Below are positions 1-8,564 of a stretch of DNA of 64,000 nucleotides, piece by piece (position 1 is the first letter of the stretch; each line of letters begins with the position of its first letter). Origin of the DNA: an uncultured Burkholderiales bacterium (GTDB lineage Bacteria > Pseudomonadota > Gammaproteobacteria > Burkholderiales > Burkholderiaceae_C); the NCBI GenBank assembly GCA_903830725.1, contig CAIKVH010000065.1, positions 92,287-156,286 of the forward strand, given 5' to 3'. A program made the position numbers and the translations under genes. The notes under the pieces were generated by a model. That model made no database searches and was not told the origin of the DNA. It worked only from the letters and a program-made list of their open reading frames with translations.

Positions 1-1527
1 CTGTACATGGGGTATGTGGGTATGTCTGTCGCATTTGCGTTTGCAATTGCAGCGTTAATTACGGGGCGACTTGATTCAGCTTGGTCTAGATGGTCTAGGC
101 CTTGGACTGTGATTGCATGGTCCTTTTTAACGCTGGGGATTGGTCTGGGGTCTTGGTGGGCTTATTACGAACTCGGGTGGGGCGGGTGGTGGTTCTGGGA
201 CCCTGTTGAGAATGCATCTTTGATGCCTTGGTTGGTCTCAACCGCACTGATCCATTCCCTAATGGTTACGGAAAAACGCGGCGGCTTTAAGGCATGGACC
301 GTTTTGCTCGCCATCGCTGCTTTTTCGCTCTCTCTTTTAGGGACCTTCTTGGTCCGCTCGGGTGTTTTGACCTCGGTTCACGCCTTTGCAGCAGATCCTA
401 CGCGTGGTGTCTTTGTGCTTTGCTTTTTAGCAATTGTTGTTGGTTCATCGCTGACACTTTTTGCGTGGCGAGCGCCCGCAGTAACTCTAGGCGGGACGAT
501 AGGCTTGTTGTCTAGAGAAACTTTTATGTTGATCAATAGTGTTTTGCTAAGCGTTGCCACTGCGGCAGTTCTTTTGGGAACGCTCTATCCACTGGTTATC
601 GATGCGCTAAATTTAGGCAAACTGTCGGTGGGCCCGCCTTATTTCAATTTGGTATTTGCCCCTCTCATGGTTCCCATACTTTTTTTACTGATACCGGGTA
701 CGGTTGCGAAATGGAGAAGCGCTGATTTGCATAACATGTTCATGCACTTGCGTTGGACAGCGTTAGTCAGTTTGGTTTTGGGCGCAGTTTTGCCCCTTGC
801 CGTTGGGGACTGGTCATTCGGTGCCTTTTTGGGTTGGACCTTAGGCCTATGGGTGGGACTGGGGACTTTGCAACACATGGTTGAGCGTGTCTTAAAGCCA
901 GGGCGAATTGGAGGATCTTTCTGGGGAATGCACTTTGCGCACCTAGGCTTGGCTATTGTTGTCTTAGGCGTAACGGGTGTTAAGTCTTTTGAAGTGGAGC
1001 GAGACGTAAAAATGGCGATCGGCGACGAGGTTACGATAAAGCCGTACGTTTTCCGCTTGAACTCAATTGGAGAAGTCAAAGGTGCCAATTACACTGCCAG
1101 TCAAGCACAAATCGAAGTATTTGAGTCCGGTGAAAGTGTCGAACTATTAAGACCCGAGAAAAGACGCTATCTCTCATCCGCTATGCCCATGACTGAGGCT
1201 GCGATTAGTTCAAATTTATGGCGCGATTTGTATGTGTCGATGGGTGACCCATTGCCCGGCGCAGCGCAGCAGTGGAGTATGCGCATTTACTACAAACCCT
1301 TTGTTCCTTGGTTGTGGGTAGGCATTTTGGTGATGGTCTTTGGAGGTATATTGGCTGCGCTGGATAGAAGGTACCGACGCGTTGCCACACAAAGTCCATT
1401 GCAAACAGCAGCTCAAGCGCTTTCTTCGCCAGGGGGAGAGCTGTCCGAGCCCTCTCAGTTCGAAGAAACTCACCCCTCAAGTCTTGTTGACATCGAAGTC
1501 CCTGGTGGGCAAGGGGTAAGAACATGA
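1..1527 (+). CDS. ccmF: Cytochrome c-type biogenesis protein CcmF (5'-truncated by window edge)
   Basis: Heme lyase subunit of the system I cytochrome c maturation complex in the inner membrane; with CcmH it attaches heme to apocytochrome c. The reading frame is open from base 1, so the start lies outside the window; about 170 residues are missing compared with the usual ~650. The tryptophan-rich WWD heme-handling motif WGGWWFWDPVEN is encoded at 178-213. Many hydrophobic segments follow, then a large periplasmic part and a last membrane segment near 1300-1365. It overlaps ccmG by ATGA, indicating translational coupling. Identification is firm; only the N-terminus is unseen. Confidence 0.96.
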   Translation: MYMGYVGMSVAFAFAIAALITGRLDSAWSRWSRPWTVIAWSFLTLGIGLGSWWAYYELGWGGWWFWDPVENASLMPWLVSTALIHSLMVTEKRGGFKAWTVLLAIAAFSLSLLGTFLVRSGVLTSVHAFAADPTRGVFVLCFLAIVVGSSLTLFAWRAPAVTLGGTIGLLSRETFMLINSVLLSVATAAVLLGTLYPLVIDALNLGKLSVGPPYFNLVFAPLMVPILFLLIPGTVAKWRSADLHNMFMHLRWTALVSLVLGAVLPLAVGDWSFGAFLGWTLGLWVGLGTLQHMVERVLKPGRIGGSFWGMHFAHLGLAIVVLGVTGVKSFEVERDVKMAIGDEVTIKPYVFRLNSIGEVKGANYTASQAQIEVFESGESVELLRPEKRRYLSSAMPMTEAAISSNLWRDLYVSMGDPLPGAAQQWSMRIYYKPFVPWLWVGILVMVFGGILAALDRRYRRVATQSPLQTAAQALSSPGGELSEPSQFEETHPSSLVDIEVPGGQGVRT

Positions 1528-2105
1528 AAAAGTTTTTGATCCCCCTGGGTTTATTTGTTGTCTTGGTGCTTTTTTTGGCGGTTGGACTCAAGCGGGATCC
1601 GCACGAAATACCCTCTCCACTCATTAACCGTGCAGCCCCAGATTTCTCGTTACAAACTTTATCTGGCACCGCAACTTTTAGTCCCGCTGACTACAAAGGG
1701 CGAGTATGGATGCTCAACGTATGGGCCACGTGGTGCGTGAGTTGCAGAGAGGAGCACCCGGTGTTGGTGGCCTTTGCTAAACAAATTGGCGTACCTATTG
1801 TCGGTTTGAGTTATAAGGAAATTCAGCCCCAAGATGATCCGGAGAAAAAGCTCACCCCCAATGCGCAGCTAAACCTAGCGCGCTCAAGGGGAGCGGTTTG
1901 GTTGGAGCGTCACGGTAATCCCTATACTCTATCGGTGATGGATTTGGATGGTCGGGTAGGGATTGATTACGGGGTGTACGGCGTTCCAGAGACCTATATT
2001 ATTGATAAGTCGGGGGTGATTCGGTATAAACAAATTGGACCCGTCACGCCGCAAATATTGTCGGAAACTTTGTTGCCAATCATCAGAGATTTGGAGAAAT
2101 CATGA
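1524..2105 (+). CDS. ccmG: Thiol:disulfide interchange protein CcmG/DsbE
   Basis: Membrane-anchored periplasmic thioredoxin that keeps apocytochrome c cysteines reduced for heme ligation. An N-terminal membrane anchor spans about residues 4-22. The thioredoxin-like domain contains the active site WCVSC (Cys71 and Cys74) and the later GVPE segment with the cis-proline typical of this fold. The length, 193 residues, is slightly above the usual ~180. The start ATG overlaps the ccmF stop, and the stop overlaps the ccmH start (ATGA), so the three are translated as a coupled operon. Confidence 0.95.
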   Translation: MKKFLIPLGLFVVLVLFLAVGLKRDPHEIPSPLINRAAPDFSLQTLSGTATFSPADYKGRVWMLNVWATWCVSCREEHPVLVAFAKQIGVPIVGLSYKEIQPQDDPEKKLTPNAQLNLARSRGAVWLERHGNPYTLSVMDLDGRVGIDYGVYGVPETYIIDKSGVIRYKQIGPVTPQILSETLLPIIRDLEKS

Positions 2106-2698
2106 GCTCCTTCAAGTTCTTTGCTCAAACAACAGCGCATCGATTTTTGATTTCAAATGGACTATCGTTCGGGCTTCTCCTGTCACTCGCCCTGGTCTGT
2201 AATCAGACGCTGGCGAAGGAGGCGGAGCTCATGGCAAGTGATCCTCAAGTCGAGGCGAGGCTTGTGCATATCGCTGAGGAGTTGAGGTGTCTGGTTTGTC
2301 AAAACGAATCTTTATCCTCCTCAAGAGCAGACCTTGCAGAGGATCTTCGATCACAAGTGCGTGAGCAAATTGTTAAAGGCCGCACGGACCAAGAGATTAA
2401 AGATTATTTAGTAGAGCGCTACGGAGATTTTGTTTTATACCGCCCCGCCGTAAAACCTATGACATGGGCGTTATGGTTTGGACCTTTTGCGGTGTTGTTG
2501 ATTGGAGTGGGTGTATTGTTGAGTGCGATTAATAAAAGAAATAAAAAGATTGAGTCCCTCAAACGCGATTCACAAAGCAGTGCGCACTGGGATACACAGG
2601 CTCTAGAAGATGAGCAGGACGCGCTGGCCGGTTCGGCGCATCATTTAAACTCAGATTCGAATGTACATACAAATGAATCTTCGACCCACAGAGCATAA
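2102..2698 (+). CDS. ccmH: Cytochrome c-type biogenesis protein CcmH
   Basis: Periplasmic thioredox subunit of the heme lyase complex. A hydrophobic segment at about residues 20-38 is a signal or anchor sequence. The family motif LRCLVCQN lies at residues 61-68, with Cys63 and Cys66 as the redox pair. A second membrane helix lies near residues 121-145. The C-terminal ~50 residues are hydrophilic and beyond the conserved domain. It is the short CcmH form; the TPR part found fused in E. coli CcmH is encoded by the next gene. Confidence 0.94.
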   Translation: MSSFKFFAQTTAHRFLISNGLSFGLLLSLALVCNQTLAKEAELMASDPQVEARLVHIAEELRCLVCQNESLSSSRADLAEDLRSQVREQIVKGRTDQEIKDYLVERYGDFVLYRPAVKPMTWALWFGPFAVLLIGVGVLLSAINKRNKKIESLKRDSQSSAHWDTQALEDEQDALAGSAHHLNSDSNVHTNESSTHRA

Positions 2699-2706
2699 GG
2701 ATTGAT

Positions 2707-4044
2707 GTGAACGAGTCTCTTTTATTTATCATCCTAGCCCTGAGTTTGATGCTATTGGTGATCGCATTTTTTTGGGCTACTTTAAAGTCTGCTGTCTACA
2801 AAAGTCGCGCCGTTCAACTCGACCCTAAAGAGGCGATGATGGCCAATGTAGCGGTCTACCGCGAACAGTTAACGGAGTTGGCGGCTGAGTTTGAGATCGG
2901 TCGCCTAAATGAGCACGAGTTTGAGACCGCCAGGGATGAGTTGGCTCAGCGACTTCTTGAGGACTCCCAAGCCCAGACCCTGGCTCTAGCCAGTCTTAAC
3001 GCCCAGGATTCAAAAAGCAAGGAAGCCTTTAAGCCAACGGATTCCGCTTTGTTTGCCTCCCAACGCACCCCCACCCCTTGGATTAGGTGGACTGTTCCAG
3101 CCCTAGCTGTCTTCATACCAGTGCTCTCCATTTCTCTTTATCTACTTGTGGGTACACCAACTGCACTAGATTATGTGGAAACCGTAGCGGGACCCACAGA
3201 TGAGGCGTTCACGCCTGAAAAACTCGCCCAAATGGCAGAGGAGTTAACCAAGCGCTTGCAGCAAGAGCCGAGTAATGCCGATGGTTGGGTCATGCTTGCT
3301 CGGGTTGAGCGTTCTTTGTCCCATTTTGATAGCGCTGAAAAGGCGCTTACCAAGTCCCTTAGTTTGAGCAAAAACGATGACGTTGAGATCGAACGTGCCG
3401 AGGTGCTCGCACAGATAAACCGCGGCAGCTTCAAGGGTGAGCCTTGGGCGATCATTACGCGTGTATTAAAAGCCAATCCAGACCAAGGGAATGCTTTGCT
3501 CTTGGCCGGTAGTGCAGCGTTCTCTGAGGAACATTACTCGGAGGCCTTGAAATACTGGCAGCATGTTCAAAAGTTTGTTCCCCCCAACTCTCCCGACAGT
3601 GCTGCTTTAGCAGATGCTATCTCTAAAGCTCAGGAGCGATTAGGAGTTAAACCCGGCGCTCAAATCACAGCGCAGTCAACCACAAAACCAGTTGATACAG
3701 CAAAGTCAAGACTGATGGGTCGGGTGGATATCTCAAGCTCGCTTGCCACAAAGATACAACCAACCGATACAGTTTTTATTTACGCAGTTCCCGCCTCTGG
3801 CTCCAGGATGCCCCTTGCGATGATTAAAACAACGGTTGCTCAAATGCCCTATGATTTTGTGTTGGATGATAGTAATGCAATGAATCCCTCAGCCAATTTA
3901 TCATCTGTGTCTGAGGTGCTGATTAAGGCGAGAATCTCGGCCTCAGGCAATGCAATGCCCCAGCCCGGCGATTTCGGAGTCACCAAAGGACCCGTAAAAG
4001 TGGGTGCCCAGAACTTACGCTTAACTATTGCTGAACCCTTGTAA
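2707..4044 (+). CDS. ccmI: Cytochrome c-type biogenesis protein CcmI (TPR protein)
   Basis: Apocytochrome c chaperone that hands the substrate to the CcmFH heme lyase. The start is GTG at 2707, supported by AAGG six bases upstream; the ATG two bases earlier is out of frame. There are two membrane segments (about residues 5-25 and 120-142) flanking a cytoplasmic charged helical region, then a periplasmic part with TPR-like repeats at about 160-310. The C-terminal ~110 residues form the extra domain seen in long betaproteobacterial CcmI. It is the last gene of the ccm operon; a strong terminator follows immediately. Confidence 0.92.
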   Translation: MNESLLFIILALSLMLLVIAFFWATLKSAVYKSRAVQLDPKEAMMANVAVYREQLTELAAEFEIGRLNEHEFETARDELAQRLLEDSQAQTLALASLNAQDSKSKEAFKPTDSALFASQRTPTPWIRWTVPALAVFIPVLSISLYLLVGTPTALDYVETVAGPTDEAFTPEKLAQMAEELTKRLQQEPSNADGWVMLARVERSLSHFDSAEKALTKSLSLSKNDDVEIERAEVLAQINRGSFKGEPWAIITRVLKANPDQGNALLLAGSAAFSEEHYSEALKYWQHVQKFVPPNSPDSAALADAISKAQERLGVKPGAQITAQSTTKPVDTAKSRLMGRVDISSSLATKIQPTDTVFIYAVPASGSRMPLAMIKTTVAQMPYDFVLDDSNAMNPSANLSSVSEVLIKARISASGNAMPQPGDFGVTKGPVKVGAQNLRLTIAEPL

Positions 4045-4046
4045 AC

Positions 4047-4084
4047 AAATAAACCATCTCAAGTTGCCTCGAGATGGTTTATTT
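4047..4084 (+). terminator. Rho-independent terminator after ccmI, probably bidirectional
   Basis: Perfect 14-bp inverted repeat, AAATAAACCATCTC at 4047-4060 and its complement at 4071-4084, with a 10-base loop. The outer stem is A/T-rich, giving a T-rich tail on both strands. It sits between ccmI and the convergent response-regulator gene, so it can end transcripts from both sides. Confidence 0.85.
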
Positions 4085-4173
4085 AATAAGACTCTATGGC
4101 TAGATAGCGATAAAAAAAACTATAAAAAGCTAAAAGTACTTACTCTTTTCCTGTGAGAGGAAACAGCACGACA

Positions 4174-4779
4174 TCAGCTCATCAAAAGACCGCGAGAACG
4201 GGCAAAGTGCAGTGTTTGGGTTCTGCTCTTAACCCCTAGGCGTCTAAAGAGTCTCCATAGATGCACTTTAACGGTGTGTTCACTAATGTTGAGCTCAGCG
4301 GCAATATCTCGGTTGCTAAGTCCCCTATCAAGCATGAGGATCAGTTGTTTTTGACGTTTGGAGAGTTTAGTGTCTCCAGTTGGGCTTGGTAAGGCCTCCT
4401 CGTCGCCTTCCTCATCCACGTGTAGTAGCCCTTGGATGGCACTTGATATGTCATTTGAATTCGAGGTCTTCTCTAAGTAAAGGTCCGCTCCCGCCTCTAA
4501 ACAAGCCTCTTTGGCTTCTCCCGCAGGCATGGCTGAGAAAACCACTAAAGGGGTATTGGGGTACATGCCCTTGATCTCACTGATCGCACTGGCACCTTTG
4601 ATGCCTGGGAGCAATAAATCTAAAACAAAGAGTTCAGGTTCTCCGTTTTTGATCAAAGCCGCCTGCAACTCGCTATAGCGGTCGAGCTCGACAACCTTGG
4701 ATGCTGGGTGAATTCTTCGCAACAACATGCCAATGGCTTGTCGAACGAGTGGATGATCATCAATAACGTATAAGCTCAT
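4174..4779 (-). CDS. LuxR/NarL-family response regulator, orphan
   Basis: Two-domain transcription regulator of 201 residues. The receiver domain covers about residues 1-118, with acidic residues Asp7/Asp8, phospho-acceptor Asp54 (in FVLDLLLPG) and Lys104. The DNA-binding domain is a LuxR-type helix-turn-helix at about 138-198 (LSKRQKQLI start, then NRDIAAELNISEHTVKVHL). An acidic linker joins them. No histidine kinase gene is adjacent, so the partner and targets cannot be read from context. It lies convergent to ccmI and 15 to 20 bases upstream of the trpS end on the same strand. Confidence 0.88.
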   Translation of the reverse strand: MSLYVIDDHPLVRQAIGMLLRRIHPASKVVELDRYSELQAALIKNGEPELFVLDLLLPGIKGASAISEIKGMYPNTPLVVFSAMPAGEAKEACLEAGADLYLEKTSNSNDISSAIQGLLHVDEEGDEEALPSPTGDTKLSKRQKQLILMLDRGLSNRDIAAELNISEHTVKVHLWRLFRRLGVKSRTQTLHFARSRGLLMS

Positions 4780-4800
4780 TTTATTTACTCTCCCTAATCA

Positions 4801-5997
4801 TTAATAATTCAAACCTATTGCGGTGCGGACATCTCTCATGGTTGCTTGAGCCACTTGGCGCGCTCTATTTGTTCCGCTCTCAACAATCTCTCTAACTAAC
4901 TTTGGATTTGACATATACGGCTCAGCCCGTTCAAACATGGGCTGTTGCTCTTTTAAAATTCCGTCGATGACCGGTTGCTTACATTCTAAGCATCCAATTG
5001 CGGCACTTTTGCATCCTGTTTGTACCCATTCACGTGTGCTCTCATTTGAGTACAAAATGTGGAATTGCCATACAGGACATTTACTAGGGTCGCCAGCATC
5101 AGTCCTTTTGATTCTGGCCGGATCGGTTGGCATGCGCCTGATTTTGTGCTCAAGATCTGCCTTTTCCTCGCGAATGGCAATCGCATTGTTATAGCTCTTG
5201 CTCATTTTTGCGCCGTCTAGACCCGGGACACGACTCGCTTGTGTGAGAAGGGTCTGGGGCTCAGTGAGAATTTCTTGGCCAGTCCCTCTCACATATCCCG
5301 TTAACCTTTCTCGGTCTTGGGGAGATAACTGAGTTTGTTCGCTAATAAACCCGAGGGCGCCTTCAAGTGCTTTAAGGTCTCCGCCTTCTTGGAACTTTTT
5401 GCGGGATTTCTCGAGCCGCTTAACGTTCTCAGACGGGAGACTGGATAAAACGGTTTGGACCCGCTCAGCGTAGTCAAACTCACGACCATACAAGTGGTTA
5501 AATCGTCTAGCCACCTCACGGGTCAACTCAACGTGGGAGGACTGATCCTCTCCAACCGGTACATATTTAGCCTTGTAGATCAAAATATCGGCCGCTTGTA
5601 ACAAGGGATATCCTAGGAAGCCATAGGTTGAGAGATCGTGGTCTTTGAGCTTCTCTTGTTGATCTTTGTACGTGGGGACGCGCTCCAACCAACCAATGGG
5701 TGTTCCCATTGCAAGCAGTGTGAAGAGTTCAGCGTGCTCGGGGATCTTGCTTTGAAGAAAAATAGTGCACAGGTTGGGATCGAGTCCAACAGCGAGCCAA
5801 TCGATCACCATTTCATAGACGTTTTTTTCGATCACTTCACGACTTTCGTAGTGAGTCGTCAGCGCATGCCAATCCGCTACAAAGTAGTAGCACTCCATCT
5901 CGTTTTGAAGGCGCACCCAGTTTTTGAGGGCACCGTGGTAGTGGCCTAAATGAAGTGCCCCTGTTGGGCGCATACCTGATAAAACGCGTTCTTTCAT
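4801..5997 (-). CDS. trpS: Tryptophan--tRNA ligase with Fe-S type cysteine motif
   Basis: Class I aminoacyl-tRNA synthetase charging tRNA-Trp. The ATP-binding signature appears as HLGHYHG at residues 16-22, and KMSKS is present at about 5203-5217. I choose the ATG at 5997 (398 residues, MKERVLSGM), four bases after the stop of the upstream protease gene; a longer in-frame start at 6036 would overlap that gene. The protein is longer than the E. coli enzyme (334). Encoded at about 4975-5082 is a C-x21-C-x6-C-x2-C arrangement resembling the [4Fe-4S] site known from Thermotoga maritima TrpRS. Confidence 0.94.
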   Translation of the reverse strand: MKERVLSGMRPTGALHLGHYHGALKNWVRLQNEMECYYFVADWHALTTHYESREVIEKNVYEMVIDWLAVGLDPNLCTIFLQSKIPEHAELFTLLAMGTPIGWLERVPTYKDQQEKLKDHDLSTYGFLGYPLLQAADILIYKAKYVPVGEDQSSHVELTREVARRFNHLYGREFDYAERVQTVLSSLPSENVKRLEKSRKKFQEGGDLKALEGALGFISEQTQLSPQDRERLTGYVRGTGQEILTEPQTLLTQASRVPGLDGAKMSKSYNNAIAIREEKADLEHKIRRMPTDPARIKRTDAGDPSKCPVWQFHILYSNESTREWVQTGCKSAAIGCLECKQPVIDGILKEQQPMFERAEPYMSNPKLVREIVESGTNRARQVAQATMRDVRTAIGLNY

Positions 5998-6001
5998 GGC
6001 T

Positions 6002-6670
6002 TCAGCGAAACAAAAGTTCAAGAGGGTGGAGTGCAAAGTCTAGGACGGTCAGCGTCAGCCCCATGATGGGGGTCATCCAAACGGGGTTAATAATTTTTAA
6101 AAAAATCAGTGCCATAACGATATAAAAACCGTAAGGTTCAATGCGAGAGAACTCCATTGCCATTTTGCGCGGCAATAACCCCACCATGACACGGCCTCCA
6201 TCAAGAGGGGGGATGGGAAAGAGGTTAAAGGCAAACATCACAGTGTTGACTAAAACGCCGGCTTTACACATTTCTAAGAAAAATGCCTCATCTAGGTCGA
6301 CGCCTAAGAGGATGTATAGAGCAACACCCCAAATAAAGGCTTGGAGTAAATTCATCGCAGGGCCTGCTAATGCAACCCAAACCATATCCCGCTTTGGATT
6401 GCGAAGATCTCCAAAGCGAACAGGCACGGGCTTGGCGTATCCGAAGAGAAAAGTCCCTGCAGTTGCGAAATAGATGATCAGCGGCATGATCAAAGTGCCT
6501 ACAACATCGATATGTGAGGCTGGGTTGAGCGTAACTCGCCCCATCATCCACGCTGTATTGTCGCCAAAGTACCTAGCCGCGTAGCCGTGAGCCGCCTCAT
6601 GAAGTGTGATGGCAAACAACACAGGCAATGCGTTGATCGTGACTGTTTGAATTAGGTGAGAAATATCCAC
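6002..6670 (-). CDS. Site-2 protease family (M50) membrane metallopeptidase
   Basis: Polytopic inner-membrane zinc metalloprotease of 222 residues. The zinc-binding HEAAH motif lies at residues 24-28 inside the first hydrophobic segment, and the second metal-ligand motif NLFPIPPLDGGR is in a later membrane helix. There is no PDZ domain, which separates it from RseP and places it in the short S2P group common beside trpS in Burkholderiales. Its substrate is unknown. The trpS start follows its stop by four bases, so the two are probably cotranscribed. Confidence 0.9.
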   Translation of the reverse strand: MDISHLIQTVTINALPVLFAITLHEAAHGYAARYFGDNTAWMMGRVTLNPASHIDVVGTLIMPLIIYFATAGTFLFGYAKPVPVRFGDLRNPKRDMVWVALAGPAMNLLQAFIWGVALYILLGVDLDEAFFLEMCKAGVLVNTVMFAFNLFPIPPLDGGRVMVGLLPRKMAMEFSRIEPYGFYIVMALIFLKIINPVWMTPIMGLTLTVLDFALHPLELLFR

Positions 6671-6847
6671 ACCTATATTTTCTCACTTGAATGACTAAAA
6701 AAGACTAAAAATCTTTATAAAGTGATTATTTTTTACCACAAATGGGTGAATATGCCTAATACATTAGTGCTCTTTTATATTAAATCTACGCAAAATGTTT
6801 GGATAAAACCTAATTAGTCCTTTCGGATGTATAACAAAACTTTACGC

Positions 6848-7483
6848 TTACAGTCCTAAAGTTGCAAGCTCTCCTCGGCCCTGACGAATAAGCACCGCCG
6901 CTTGCCCGTCGCCCATAGGCGTTAAGTCGACAACGGTTGTTGGGTCAAGGTGGCATGCGCCGGCATCAATAATGACGTCAATTGCGTTTTGAAATCGTGC
7001 TTCTATGACATCTGGGTCGTTAATGGGCTCATGTTCGCCGGGTGCTATCAGCGTGGTGGACAAAAGCGGGGCGCCGTGCACGGCCAAAAGCTCCAGTATC
7101 ACTTTGTTGTCGGGAACTCGAAGTCCTATGGTTTTTCTTTGTGGATGACAAACTCGGCGCGGAACTTCCTTGGTCGCCTCAAGTATGAACGTATAAGGTC
7201 CAGGGGTTGCAGATTTAATCAACCGGAATTGACGGTTATCGACCCGGGCGTAGTGAGCTAGCTCTGATAGATCCTTGCAAATTAAAGTTAAGTGGTGCTT
7301 TTCATCAACGCCCCTTATTCGGCGAATCTTATCGACCGCCGTTTTGTCCTCAAGGTGACAAACTAAAGCGTAGCTAGAGTCTGTTGGAACGGCCGCGACT
7401 CCTCCAGCGCCCAAAATGGTGGCCGCTTGTTTGAGAAACCTAACTTGTGGATTCTCAGGGTGAACGATGAGGCGAAAGGTCAT
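6848..7483 (-). CDS. YciO-type Sua5/YrdC family protein (L-threonylcarbamoyladenylate synthase-like)
   Basis: The 211-residue protein carries the YrdC fold that binds ATP and threonine and makes threonylcarbamoyl-AMP for t6A modification of tRNA in its characterised members. Visible family segments are GGVAAVPTDSSYALVC near the N-terminus, KIRRIRG, and PGPYTFILEATKEVPRRV. Length and sequence are of the YciO branch, whose own function is less certain than that of TsaC/Sua5. A C-terminal Sua5 domain is absent. It lies in a minus-strand run with the PHP-domain RNase and trpS, a common arrangement in this order. Confidence 0.85.
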   Translation of the reverse strand: MTFRLIVHPENPQVRFLKQAATILGAGGVAAVPTDSSYALVCHLEDKTAVDKIRRIRGVDEKHHLTLICKDLSELAHYARVDNRQFRLIKSATPGPYTFILEATKEVPRRVCHPQRKTIGLRVPDNKVILELLAVHGAPLLSTTLIAPGEHEPINDPDVIEARFQNAIDVIIDAGACHLDPTTVVDLTPMGDGQAAVLIRQGRGELATLGL

Positions 7484-7546
7484 GGGGTTATTAATTTGTC
7501 AAATCAAATTTCTAGCTAACTTAATCAAGCTTAGGCTAATGGGGTA

Positions 7547-8434
7547 TTAAGGAACCGGATTTGTTATGGGCGCCAAACTAGGCGCCCCCCTCCAAGCGGC
7601 GGCGACTCCGCAAATTGCGATTAAGCAAATACCTGCCAATTCAAGTCCCTGAGGGTTGTAACCAAAAATAATCCAACCCGTAAACCAGGAAAATACGATT
7701 TGTAGATACAAATAGGGCGCTAACCGGTTTGCGGGTGCTTTGGAGTATCCAACAATCAGCAGGTAGTGACCAAGGGTGCCTGTCAAACCTGAGAGGCACA
7801 TTAAAAGCCAAAAGTTGGTGGTCAAGTTAACGTCCCAGGCCCAGGGCACGAGGACTGAGCAAACAATAAAGCCAACCCAACCCGTGAATAAGTGTAGGGT
7901 CATGGGATCCTCTGTCCTGGATAGGTAGCTGGTTAGTACTTGATACAAGGCATTGGAGACTGACATGGCGAGTGGGAAAAGAGCGTCAAGGCCCTTTAAA
8001 TTTCCACCAGGACGCACGATGATCATGGCCCCTATTAGGCCACCCACCACACAAAGATTTCTAAACCATGTGACGTGCTCTTTTAAAAAGAAATGAGATA
8101 AAACCATCACTAACAAGGGGGTCAACATACCAATCGCTGCAAATTCTGCAACAGGCATTCTTTGCAAACTCAGAAACGCAAGGGAGCTGCTCATCAAGAG
8201 CAACATACCGCGAAGAATTTGTAATTTCAAGCGAGTTGTTCTAAACAGTGCGCGTCCCCTGCGGGGGAGTAAAAAAGCGGCGCTCAAACCCGAATGAGCC
8301 GCATATCTAAACCACATCACCATTACCAGGGGGACCTCACTCATCAGGTATTTGTTGGTCGTGTCCAGGACGGCAAAGCACATCAAGGAGCATACTAGGG
8401 ATAACACACCAAATAGGAACGTACGGTTTGACAT
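7547..8434 (-). CDS. EamA/DMT family permease
   Basis: Inner-membrane protein of 295 residues with about ten hydrophobic helices arranged as two EamA repeats, as in drug/metabolite transporters of the RhaT/SAM-exporter type. A positively charged loop (LPRRGRALFRTTRLK) follows the second helix. The substrate cannot be read from the sequence. It stands between the YciO-type gene and the PHP gene on the same strand, with 130 bases separating it from the latter. Confidence 0.85.
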   Translation of the reverse strand: MSNRTFLFGVLSLVCSLMCFAVLDTTNKYLMSEVPLVMVMWFRYAAHSGLSAAFLLPRRGRALFRTTRLKLQILRGMLLLMSSSLAFLSLQRMPVAEFAAIGMLTPLLVMVLSHFFLKEHVTWFRNLCVVGGLIGAMIIVRPGGNLKGLDALFPLAMSVSNALYQVLTSYLSRTEDPMTLHLFTGWVGFIVCSVLVPWAWDVNLTTNFWLLMCLSGLTGTLGHYLLIVGYSKAPANRLAPYLYLQIVFSWFTGWIIFGYNPQGLELAGICLIAICGVAAAWRGAPSLAPITNPVP

Positions 8435-8564
8435 GGTGTGTTTGAGAGAGTTAAGTTATGGGGGCTTGCGGTTAAGGGGCGGGCGGATTAGGTGCTAAAT
8501 TTCTAGATGCAGAAAAGAAATAAAGCGTCAAAAAACGGGAGCACGGGGGTGCATTAATAAATAT

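Noticed and set aside
639..1088. Long antisense frames within ccmF, tctA, accD and other genes
   Set aside because: They are shadows of strongly supported genes on the opposite strand and lack protein features or ribosome binding sites.
5998..6036. Upstream start for trpS
   Set aside because: It overlaps the protease gene and adds residues not typical of TrpRS; ATG at 5997 fits the family start.
8525..8560. Terminator after the PHP gene
   Set aside because: GCAC/GTGC forms only a 4-bp stem, separated from the T run by five bases; too weak to annotate.
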